Assembly: GCF_010435915.1 (NCBI RefSeq)
Contig: NZ_JAAFZH010000005.1
Span: 248,001 to 312,000, forward strand
Reading direction: 5' to 3'
From: Spirosoma terrae
GTDB taxonomy: Bacteria; Bacteroidota; Bacteroidia; Cytophagales; Spirosomataceae
DNA: 64,000 bases
Of this stretch, positions 8,573 through 15,580 are shown one piece after another (position 1 is the first letter of the stretch; each line of letters opens with the position of its first letter). Below the pieces are notes generated by a model. The model saw only the letters and a program-made list of their open reading frames with translations, made no database searches and was not told the origin of the DNA. Position numbers and translations under genes: made by a program.

Positions 8573-9727
8573 ATGACGTCTGATGCGGATATATTGATCA
8601 TTGGTGGCGGCCTGGCTGGCTTAACGGCAGGCATTCATCTGGCTCAGCATGGTTTGCGAGTTACCCTGATCGAAAAGCATCCGTACCCGCAGCATAAAGT
8701 CTGCGGAGAATACGTATCCAACGAAGTGCTTCCCTACCTCGAACAACTCGGTATCGTTTTTGATGACGTAGCGCCGTCGCGCATTGAGCGTTTTTTGTTC
8801 AGTACCGTTGCGGGAAAAACGATAGAAAGTCGATTGCCGTTGGGTGGATTTGGCATAAGTCGATACGTCTTTGATGCGATTCTGTACCGAAAAGCCCTTG
8901 CCGATGGTGTTCTGATTGTGCAGGATCAGGTAATCGATGTTCAGTTCAAAAACGATTCCTTCGACGCAACCACGTTGACCGGAAATACGTATACATCAAA
9001 AATCGTGATTGGTGCTTATGGAAAACGGTCTGGACTGGATAAGCAACTAGGTCGACGCTTTATCGAGGAAAACTCACCCTGGATGGGTGTCAAGGCGCAT
9101 TATCGGGCCAGCTTCCCCGACGATCTGGTGTCGCTGCATCATTTCGAAGGAGGTTATTGTGGCTTGAGCCAGGTCGAAAACAACGTCGTGAATGCCTGTT
9201 ATCTGGTAAGCTATAACAGTTTCAAAAAACATAAAAACGTGATGGCTTTTCAGCAACAGGTATTGAGCCAAAATCCTTTCCTGAATGAGTTTTTCGCAAC
9301 GGCAGTGCCATTGTTCGAGAAACCGCTGACCATAAGTCAGATTTCGTTTGCCCGAAAAGAACCGGTGGAAAAGCACGTGCTGATGTGTGGCGACACGGCA
9401 GGCGTTATTCATCCACTGTGTGGTAATGGCATGGCAATGGCCATTCATAGTGCCAGGATCGTTTCTGAGTTGATCGTCCAGTTTTTTCGGAAAAGCATTA
9501 CCAGTCGGGCGGATCTGGAGCATCGTTATCTAACATCATGGAACAATGCGTTCAAAACAAGGTTGACTACTGGACGGATTATCCAGTCCCTGCTTCAGAA
9601 CGCTACGTTGTCGTCGGCGTTGATGGGCAGTTTGCAGCGAATGCCAGCCGCTTTGCCACTAATTATCAGGAGAACACACGGCAGACCTATGGACAAACCC
9701 TTGAACGACGCTATTTTGAGTAACTAA
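8573..9727 (+). CDS. FAD-dependent oxidoreductase, geranylgeranyl-reductase-like family
   Basis: A 384-residue flavoprotein from the Met at 8573 (MTSDADILIIGGGLAGLTAG); an upstream Met at 8513 would add 20 residues before the Rossmann strand. It has the N-terminal dinucleotide motif GGGLAG, a KVCGEYVSNEVLPYL segment typical of this group, and the second FAD motif MCGDTAGVIHPLCGNGMAMAIHSA. First gene of the packed polyketide operon, 18 bp before the methyltransferase. By analogy with alkylresorcinol loci, where a flavoprotein hydroxylates the ring (SrsC), it may oxidise the polyketide product. An alternative is reduction of an isoprenoid or alkyl chain. Confidence 0.85.
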   Translation: MTSDADILIIGGGLAGLTAGIHLAQHGLRVTLIEKHPYPQHKVCGEYVSNEVLPYLEQLGIVFDDVAPSRIERFLFSTVAGKTIESRLPLGGFGISRYVFDAILYRKALADGVLIVQDQVIDVQFKNDSFDATTLTGNTYTSKIVIGAYGKRSGLDKQLGRRFIEENSPWMGVKAHYRASFPDDLVSLHHFEGGYCGLSQVENNVVNACYLVSYNSFKKHKNVMAFQQQVLSQNPFLNEFFATAVPLFEKPLTISQISFARKEPVEKHVLMCGDTAGVIHPLCGNGMAMAIHSARIVSELIVQFFRKSITSRADLEHRYLTSWNNAFKTRLTTGRIIQSLLQNATLSSALMGSLQRMPAALPLIIRRTHGRPMDKPLNDAILSN

Positions 9728-9745
9728 TACCCTAACGAATCATCA

Positions 9746-10465
9746 ATGACAGTGAATACAAAGCAGCGAACGTCGCAGGAAGAATTTTTGGATGATTTTT
9801 CGCTGGAGGGCGACGAACTGCGTGATGCACTGGACAAAATTGCGGCTATCAATCAATGGTTGGGGGGCAATCAGGTAACCCTGGACGGAATGAAAACGCT
9901 GCTGGGCAACAGAACAACCCAACAACCGATGTCTATTGTCGATATTGGATGTGGCAATGGCGATATGTGCCGGGCTGTGGTCAATTTTGGGCGGGAGCGA
10001 GGCATACCAATTACTGTTTTGGGGATCGATGCCAATGAGTATACCATCAATCATGCCCGAACGCTGTCGGCTGCCTATCCAACTGTTACGTATGCCGTGA
10101 TGAACGTATTTGATCATGATTTTGCCCGTCTGGAGTACGATATTGCGTTATGTACCTTAACACTTCATCACTTCACAGATGAGCAGATTCTGGTACTGAT
10201 GCGGTTGTTGTCTCAGCAGGCAAAGCGGGGAGTCGTGATTAATGATCTGCACCGCAGCGCATTGGCCTACCGGCTTTTTCAGCTCGTTTGCTTTGTTTTT
10301 CGATTGAATAAACTCTCCAGAGAGGATGGGCTGATTTCTATTCTTCGGGGATTTAAAAAACAGGATTTAGAGACCTTTTCCCGACAGCTCCAGTTAACAT
10401 CGTACCAGATAAACTGGCGTTGGGCTTTTCGTTATCAATGGATTATCCGGAACCTATGTGTGTAA
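9746..10465 (+). CDS. Class I SAM-dependent methyltransferase
   Basis: A 239-residue soluble methyltransferase. Motif I is IVDIGCGNGD (about residues 63-72), the acidic motif II is VLGIDANEYTINHAR, and the motif IV region is YDIALCTLTLHHFTDEQ. The C-terminal half is basic and aromatic, consistent with a large hydrophobic substrate. It lies between the FAD enzyme and the type III PKS, and its stop overlaps the PKS start, so translational coupling is likely. The probable role is O- or C-methylation of a phenolic or pyrone product, as SrsB does in the Streptomyces phenolic-lipid pathway. This is inferred from context only. Confidence 0.87.
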   Translation: MTVNTKQRTSQEEFLDDFSLEGDELRDALDKIAAINQWLGGNQVTLDGMKTLLGNRTTQQPMSIVDIGCGNGDMCRAVVNFGRERGIPITVLGIDANEYTINHARTLSAAYPTVTYAVMNVFDHDFARLEYDIALCTLTLHHFTDEQILVLMRLLSQQAKRGVVINDLHRSALAYRLFQLVCFVFRLNKLSREDGLISILRGFKKQDLETFSRQLQLTSYQINWRWAFRYQWIIRNLCV

Positions 10466-11508
10466 AAATTGCAGGAGTTGCCAAAGCCTTACCTGATCAC
10501 TGGCGCGAGACAAAAGACATTCTACTGTTTCTGGATACCTGGCTGGCTGGTCAGGATGATCGCTTTCGTCGGAAAGTGCGCAAGATTTTTGAGAATGCGG
10601 CTGTCGATAAGCGATATTCGATGATGACGCCCGCCGAAGTGTTTACCCAGACGTCGTTCGAAGAAAAGAACGCGATCTATGCGCGGGAGTCGATCAAACT
10701 GGGCGAAGCCGCCCTGGCAAATGCGCTGAAAAAAACCGGCTGGCAGGCTACTGATCTGGATTATCTGATTACGGTCAGTTGCACCGGAATCATGATTCCA
10801 TCGCTGGATGCGTATCTCATCAATAGCATGCAGATGAAGCAGGACATTGTCCGGTTGCCGGTGACGGAGATGGGCTGCGTGGCAGGTGTATCGGGCATCA
10901 TTTATGCCAAAAACTTCCTGAAAGCCAATCCCGGAAAACGGGCGGCCGTATTGGCAGTTGAATCGCCCACGGCTACGTTTCAGCTCGATGACTATTCGAT
11001 GGCTAACGTAGTGAGTGCGGCCATTTTTGGCGACGGAGCGGCCTGTGTGCTGCTATCCTCCAACGAAGCCGACCAGGGCCCCGAAGTGCTGGCCGAAGAA
11101 ATGTATCATTTCTACGATGCCATCCATATGATGGGTTTTGGGCTGACAAACAGTGGCTTGCAGATGGTGCTGGACAAGGAAGTGGCCGAAACCATAGCGG
11201 CTCATTTTCCGGCCATTGTGCATCCGTTTCTGGAAAAAAATCAACTGGCTATCAACGATATATCGCACCTGATTTTTCATCCGGGCGGCCGAAAAATTGT
11301 GGAGGTCGTTCAGGAGCTTTTCGGGAAGCTGGGCAAGACCATCGACGATACCAAAGAGGTGCTACGTCAATACGGAAACATGTCGAGTGCTACGGTATTG
11401 TACGTACTGGAGCGGTTTATGGACCGACAACCCGAAAAAGATACGTATGGTCTCATGCTCAGTTTTGGTCCTGGTTTTACAGCGCAACGGGTTTTATTAA
11501 AGTGGTAA
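10456..11508 (+). CDS. Type III polyketide synthase (chalcone/stilbene synthase family)
   Basis: A homodimeric thiolase-fold enzyme extending an acyl starter with malonyl-CoA and cyclising it to a resorcinol, phloroglucinol or pyrone. From the ATG at 10456 (MCVKIAGVAKALP) it has 350 residues, the family's normal size; earlier in-frame Mets at 10420 and 10438 lie inside the methyltransferase gene. The catalytic triad is intact: Cys141 in TEMGCVAGVSG, His275 in FHPGGRK and Asn308 in GNMSSATVLYV. The ATG overlaps the end of the upstream gene by 10 bp, and the next gene starts before this one stops. An acyl-primed alkylresorcinol or alkylpyrone product fits the neighbouring fatty-acid-type genes. 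Confidence 0.93.
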   Translation: MCVKIAGVAKALPDHWRETKDILLFLDTWLAGQDDRFRRKVRKIFENAAVDKRYSMMTPAEVFTQTSFEEKNAIYARESIKLGEAALANALKKTGWQATDLDYLITVSCTGIMIPSLDAYLINSMQMKQDIVRLPVTEMGCVAGVSGIIYAKNFLKANPGKRAAVLAVESPTATFQLDDYSMANVVSAAIFGDGAACVLLSSNEADQGPEVLAEEMYHFYDAIHMMGFGLTNSGLQMVLDKEVAETIAAHFPAIVHPFLEKNQLAINDISHLIFHPGGRKIVEVVQELFGKLGKTIDDTKEVLRQYGNMSSATVLYVLERFMDRQPEKDTYGLMLSFGPGFTAQRVLLKW

Positions 11509-12299
11509 ACGAATTTCGAGACACTCAGTATTGGGCTATTATTCTCGGCGGTAGTCAGGGATTAGGACTAGCGACTGCCCGAAAACTGGCTAAACACGGC
11601 ATGAATCTATGTATCGTACACCGAACCCGTAAAGCCGATATGCCCGACGTAGCGCGCGCCTTTGAGCAAATTCAGCAAAGCGGTATCGAACTGAAACAAT
11701 ACAATGTCGATGCCACCCATGCCGATAGACGTCGGCAGGTCATCGGCGAGCTAACCGAAAGTATAAAGCCGTCCGGGCGGGTCAGAGTGCTGGTTCACAG
11801 TATTGCCAAAGGCAATCTGAAACTAATGGGCACGAACGAACAGACCGATCTGAAACACGACGATTTTCAACTAACCATCGATGCAATGGCGATCAGTTTG
11901 TATGATTGGGCAAAGGAGGTGCTGGCGGCCAGTTTATTTGCCGATGATGCCCGCATCATTAGCTTCACCAGCGAAGGGAGCCGGAAAGCCTGGAAAAGCT
12001 ATGCCGCCGTTTCTGCTGCCAAAGCGGCTCTGGAAGCTATTTCCCGCCAGATCGCCCTGGAGTTTGCTCCGTTTGGCATACGTAGCAACTGCATTATGGC
12101 CGGTGTTACGGAAACGGCTTCGATGCGGATGATTCCGGGGGCCGACCAACTGCTGGCGTATAGTCAGCAACGTAATCCATTGGCTCGTTTAACAACCCCG
12201 GAAGACGTAGCAAATGCGGTTTATCTGCTTTGTAAAGACGAAGCTGCCTGGATCAATGGCGCAGTTATTCCTGTAAATGGGGGAGAGCATCTTCAATAA
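11502..12299 (+). CDS. SDR-family enoyl-ACP reductase, FabL-like
   Basis: A 265-residue short-chain dehydrogenase starting with GTG at 11502 (7 bp overlap with the PKS gene). The nucleotide-binding motif is LGGSQGLGLA. The active site has Tyr167-x6-Lys174 (YAAVSAAK), the spacing of enoyl-ACP reductases FabI/FabL rather than the YxxxK of ketoreductases. The Gly-rich loop resembles FabL. The C-terminus (NGAVIPVNGGEHLQ) is typical of SDRs. Expected role: reduction of the enoyl intermediate on the operon's own ACP. No separate ketoreductase is present, so either this enzyme is broader than expected or the housekeeping FabG supplies that step. Confidence 0.82.
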   Translation: MVNEFRDTQYWAIILGGSQGLGLATARKLAKHGMNLCIVHRTRKADMPDVARAFEQIQQSGIELKQYNVDATHADRRRQVIGELTESIKPSGRVRVLVHSIAKGNLKLMGTNEQTDLKHDDFQLTIDAMAISLYDWAKEVLAASLFADDARIISFTSEGSRKAWKSYAAVSAAKAALEAISRQIALEFAPFGIRSNCIMAGVTETASMRMIPGADQLLAYSQQRNPLARLTTPEDVANAVYLLCKDEAAWINGAVIPVNGGEHLQ

Positions 12300-12762
12300 A
12301 CGTGTAGATACCAACGTGCAAACCTGCGACCATATCCTTCAAAAACTGCCTTATCGTAAACCTTTCCTGTTTGTCGATACGTTAGTCAGCGTCACAGAAA
12401 ATGGGGTAGAGGGGCGTTATACGTTTGCCGCAGATTCGTTTTTTTATGAAGGGCATTTTGTTGGCAATCCCGTAACGCCGGGCGTCATCCTGACCGAGGT
12501 GATGGCCCAGATTGGCGTGGTCTGCCTGGGGATTTTTCTGCTATCCGACTCGTCGATAAATGATCTGAAAATTGCTATGACGTCGACACAGATTGATTTC
12601 TACCAACCCGTGTTCCCCGGCGAAACGGTGACGGTACGTTCTGTAAAAGAATACTATCGGTTTCAAAAGCTAAAATGTAATGTGGAGATGAGAAACAGCC
12701 GGGAAGAACTGGTTTGCCGAGGTAGTATTGCTGGCATGATGAACGTGAAATCAGATGCGTAA
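12277..12762 (+). CDS. FabZ-like 3-hydroxyacyl-ACP dehydratase (hot-dog fold)
   Basis: A 161-residue hot-dog protein. Catalytic His60 lies in YEGHFVGNPVTPG and Glu74 in LTEVMAQIG, with the 14-residue spacing seen in FabZ. The opening LPYRKPFLFVDTL matches the FabZ LPHRYPFLLVDR region. The start at 12277 overlaps the reductase gene by 23 bp, and the end overlaps the ketosynthase gene by 8 bp. It probably dehydrates beta-hydroxyacyl chains carried by the ACP at 14034. Together with the reductase and ketosynthase it forms a minimal chain-building set. Confidence 0.87.
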   Translation: MGESIFNKRVDTNVQTCDHILQKLPYRKPFLFVDTLVSVTENGVEGRYTFAADSFFYEGHFVGNPVTPGVILTEVMAQIGVVCLGIFLLSDSSINDLKIAMTSTQIDFYQPVFPGETVTVRSVKEYYRFQKLKCNVEMRNSREELVCRGSIAGMMNVKSDA

Positions 12763-14047
12763 TCGAGTCGTCATTACAGGTCTTGGCGTTGTAGCGCCCA
12801 ACGCCGTAGGGCTTCCGGCTTTTCGGGAAGCTATCCAACAGGGACGTAGTGGTATTACGTTCCATCAGGAGCTGGCCGACCTGAAATTTTCGTGTCAGAT
12901 TGGTGGTATTCCTCCCATTACAGAAACGGATAAGAAGCAGTATTTCACAGACCTACAGCTTCAACAGCTCAATAGTAGTGGGGTTATTTACGGCGTTATG
13001 GCGGGGATGGAAGCCTGGCGGCACGCCGGTCTGCCCGTAGCCACCGATGAACCGGACTGGGAAAGCGGTATCGTGTTTGGAACAGGGCTGCTGGGCATTG
13101 AAAAAATCAGAGAATCGGTTTATAAAATCGATCAGGGGCAGGTTCGGCGATTAGGCAGTACCGCCGTGGTGCAGACTATGGTCAGTGGTGTCAGTGCCTA
13201 CCTGGGTGGCATGATCGGATGCGGTAATCAGCTGACCGCTAATTCGTCGGCCTGCTCAACGGGTACGGAAGCGTTGCTGATGGCCTACGAACGGATCGCC
13301 TTCGGCTCGGCAACACGCATGCTGGCAGGAAGCTGTAATGATCACGGGCCTTATCTCTGGGGTGGATTCGATGCCATGCGGGTGTTACCCTATCAATACA
13401 ACCAGTCGCCGGATCGGGCTTCTCGGCCACTGAGTGCGTCAGCCAGCGGCTTCGTGCCGGGCAGTGGCGCTGGAGCCTTGGTGCTCGAATCGCTGGAAAG
13501 TGCCCTGGAACGTAACGCCACGATTTACGCGGAAGTGCGGGGAGGTCATGTTAATTCGGGTGGTCAACGCGGGGGCGGGTCCATGACAGCCCCGAACGCA
13601 GCTGCCGTCCAGCGATGCATTCAGAAAGCTGTTGAGCAGGCGGGCATTCAACCCGACGATATTGATCTGATCGATGGTCATCTGACCGCCACCCTGAAAG
13701 ACCCGGATGAAGTTAGAGGATGGGTTAACGCCCTCGGACGTAGTGGCTCGGAGTTTCCGTATATCAATTCGTTGAAATCGATGGTGGGGCATTGTCTGAG
13801 TGCGGCCGGAAGCATCGAATGCGTAGCGGCTGTGCTGGAACTTCATGAGGGCTTTATTTATCCATCTATGAATTGTGAAGACCTGCATCCGGCTATCACG
13901 GACCTGATTGATCCTTCCCGAATTCCGCAACAGTGTATTCAAAAACCAGTTAACGTAGTAGCCAAGGCCAATTTTGGCTTTGGCGATGTGAACGCCTGCG
14001 TTATCTTAACGAACTATCAGATCCAGACTGCTCATGCAAACGAATGA
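12755..14047 (+). CDS. Beta-ketoacyl-ACP synthase, FabF-like
   Basis: A 430-residue condensing enzyme with the intact Cys-His-His triad: Cys167 in NSSACSTGTEAL, His309 in a variant motif DGHLTATLKD (canonical NAHGTST), and His346 in MVGHCLSAAGSIE. N-terminal RVVITGLGVVAPN and C-terminal NFGFGDVNACVIL are family hallmarks. It extends acyl chains on an ACP with malonyl units. Only one ketosynthase is present and no chain-length-factor partner, unlike aryl polyene and flexirubin loci. It overlaps the dehydratase by 8 bp and the ACP by 14 bp. The altered His loop suggests an unusual substrate or partner. Confidence 0.88.
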   Translation: MRNRVVITGLGVVAPNAVGLPAFREAIQQGRSGITFHQELADLKFSCQIGGIPPITETDKKQYFTDLQLQQLNSSGVIYGVMAGMEAWRHAGLPVATDEPDWESGIVFGTGLLGIEKIRESVYKIDQGQVRRLGSTAVVQTMVSGVSAYLGGMIGCGNQLTANSSACSTGTEALLMAYERIAFGSATRMLAGSCNDHGPYLWGGFDAMRVLPYQYNQSPDRASRPLSASASGFVPGSGAGALVLESLESALERNATIYAEVRGGHVNSGGQRGGGSMTAPNAAAVQRCIQKAVEQAGIQPDDIDLIDGHLTATLKDPDEVRGWVNALGRSGSEFPYINSLKSMVGHCLSAAGSIECVAAVLELHEGFIYPSMNCEDLHPAITDLIDPSRIPQQCIQKPVNVVAKANFGFGDVNACVILTNYQIQTAHANE

Positions 14048-14291
14048 TGAATTAATTACTGCCCTTAAAACCATCGTCAAACCCTATGTTCAGGATGAAG
14101 AAGCCTTTGCGCAACTAACCGAACAAACTAGTTTTATCAAGGATCTGAAAGTTAACTCTGCCAACCTGGTCGACGTAGCGCTCGATGTGGAAGAGAAATA
14201 CGACATCGAAATTGATAACGAATCGATGGAGCGTATGCTGACCGTTGGCGCGGCTATCGATATCATTCGACAAAAACTAGCCGAAAAATGA
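14034..14291 (+). CDS. Acyl carrier protein
   Basis: An 85-residue acidic four-helix carrier. The phosphopantetheine-accepting residue is Ser42 in DLKVNSANLVDVAL, where the usual Asp-Ser-Leu is replaced by Asn-Ser-Ala. Helix II (VDVALDVEEKYDIEID) and the helix III region (TVGAAIDIIRQKL) are normal. It overlaps the ketosynthase gene and shares an ATGA overlap with the transferase that should activate it. It is a dedicated carrier for the operon rather than the housekeeping AcpP, which usually has DSL and sits with fabF elsewhere. Confidence 0.88.
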   Translation: MQTNDELITALKTIVKPYVQDEEAFAQLTEQTSFIKDLKVNSANLVDVALDVEEKYDIEIDNESMERMLTVGAAIDIIRQKLAEK

Positions 14292-14881
14292 TCGGCAACG
14301 ATATTGTTGATCTGGAGCGCGCCCGTGTAGAGAGTAACTGGCAACGTAGCGGTTTTCTCGGCAAGTTGTTTACGGCTGATGAGCAGCGGCTTATCCAGTC
14401 GTCAACCGATCCTGGATTAATGGTCTGGACGCTTTGGAGTATGAAGGAAAGCGCCTACAAGCTAATCGTTCGCCGGACAGGTCGCCCGTTTTTTGCTCCT
14501 CAGAAACTGGTCTGCTACGTAACAGAGTTGGATCAGCACACGCTGGCAGGAAGCGTTTTCTATCAGCAGGAGTATACCGTAACAACAGTCATTACCCCAC
14601 ACTACGTAGCAAGCGTAGCACTGGCTACGCCAAAGAAAACGCCATTTGTGCATCAGATCGTTACGTTCGATGACGTTGACTATCAGCACCAGCATGAAGG
14701 TATTCGTCAGGTGCTGAAGCAGTTTCTGTCCTGTAAAATAGTAACCCCTGTTAGTGATATAGTTATCCGTAAAAACGATATCGGTGTGCCGTCGATAAGT
14801 CTTGGGGATGGACAATGTATTCCCATCAGCCTGAGTCATCACGGTCATTACGGCGCTTTTGCCATGCCGGTCAGCTGGTAG
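14288..14881 (+). CDS. 4'-phosphopantetheinyl transferase
   Basis: A 197-residue transferase that installs phosphopantetheine on carrier proteins. The Mg-binding motif GNDIVDLE is at residues 3-10 and the second signature WSMKESAYKL begins near residue 50. The C-terminal half (IPISLSHHGHYGAFAM) recalls Sfp-type proteins. Its ATG overlaps the ACP stop (ATGA), so synthesis is probably coupled and the pair likely works together. It is the last gene of the operon. No hairpin terminator is obvious in the 48 bp before the convergent gene. Confidence 0.88.
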   Translation: MIGNDIVDLERARVESNWQRSGFLGKLFTADEQRLIQSSTDPGLMVWTLWSMKESAYKLIVRRTGRPFFAPQKLVCYVTELDQHTLAGSVFYQQEYTVTTVITPHYVASVALATPKKTPFVHQIVTFDDVDYQHQHEGIRQVLKQFLSCKIVTPVSDIVIRKNDIGVPSISLGDGQCIPISLSHHGHYGAFAMPVSW

Positions 14882-14929
14882 TAGATGGATGACAATAACG
14901 CCCGATCATTTGCCTGTAAGAACGCCAGC

Positions 14930-15496
14930 TTAGCGGTAGAGCCATTTTGCTACCAGTCGGACGTAGCGCGGCATGATCACATAGGTCATCATGCCAACAA
15001 TGATCACACTGGTTAGAAAGGCTCTGACAAATGGGATCGATAAAAAAGGGAACGTAGCAACCAGGGGCGAAAGGAGCCAGGCTACAAGCATCGACAGGGG
15101 GTAAATTGCTGACAGCGTTACCAAAAATTGCTTGTAAGGGGGAGCTACTTTCGTAGTTTGTTTGGGCGTGAACCAGAATTCAAGCCCAGTTTTTATATCT
15201 ATTTGTTCGTCTTCATTGAGCAGAGGGCGTACTTTGTCAACCATTCGTCTACGGGTGTCGGACTCCAGCCAATCGCGTAGATTCGTTTCTGAATCAAAAT
15301 GGAGCACGATCGTATAGTCGTTGTTTGCCCCATGTGGTTTAATCACATTGACCCCCCGATGTCCAGGTGCCGTTTGAGCCAGGGGCACCATTTCCCGAAG
15401 CCATTTTTCGTAGGCCTGAACTTGCTGACTGTGAGGCCGCTGAACGATAATCGTTGTAACGGCGCTGTCGACTTCAATAGGAATGTTGGTTGGCAT
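14930..15496 (-). CDS. Antibiotic biosynthesis monooxygenase (ABM) domain protein with C-terminal membrane segments
   Basis: A 188-residue protein. Residues 10-105 form a ferredoxin-like ABM domain (TTIIVQRPHSQQVQAYEKWL, then HRGVNVIKP and YTIVLHFDSETNLRDWL). The last 75 residues hold two strong membrane helices (SAIYPLSMLVAWLLSPLVA and FVRAFLTSVIIVGMMTYVI). ABM domains include cofactor-free quinol oxygenases, but many members have no known reaction. The gene is convergent with the polyketide operon, 48 bp away. A quinone-forming step on the phenolic product is possible but only suggested by proximity. Confidence 0.8.
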   Translation of the reverse strand: MPTNIPIEVDSAVTTIIVQRPHSQQVQAYEKWLREMVPLAQTAPGHRGVNVIKPHGANNDYTIVLHFDSETNLRDWLESDTRRRMVDKVRPLLNEDEQIDIKTGLEFWFTPKQTTKVAPPYKQFLVTLSAIYPLSMLVAWLLSPLVATFPFLSIPFVRAFLTSVIIVGMMTYVIMPRYVRLVAKWLYR

Positions 15497-15528
15497 GGCA
15501 GGAGGGCGTAACGAAACGATATGTTATC

Positions 15529-15561
15529 ACTTTTGACAAAGTTCAAAAGTTTGTCAAAAGT
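15529..15561. promoter_or_regulatory. 33-bp perfect dyad, operator or hairpin upstream of the ABM gene
   Basis: Perfect 12-bp arms ACTTTTGACAAA / TTTGTCAAAAGT are separated by 9 bp, and the spacer (GTTCAAAAG) repeats part of the arm. It lies between the 3' end of the TonB receptor gene and the ABM gene start, both on the minus strand. Tandem TTTTGA/TCAAAA half-sites look more like a repressor-binding site than a terminator, but either is possible. Confidence 0.5.
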
Positions 15562-15580
15562 CAAATGTACTAGAAACCAG

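Noticed and set aside
8573-14881. Aryl polyene or flexirubin cluster
   Set aside because: Only one ketosynthase, no chain-length-factor pair, no DarA/DarB-type genes and no ammonia-lyase were seen. The type III PKS points to a different pathway.
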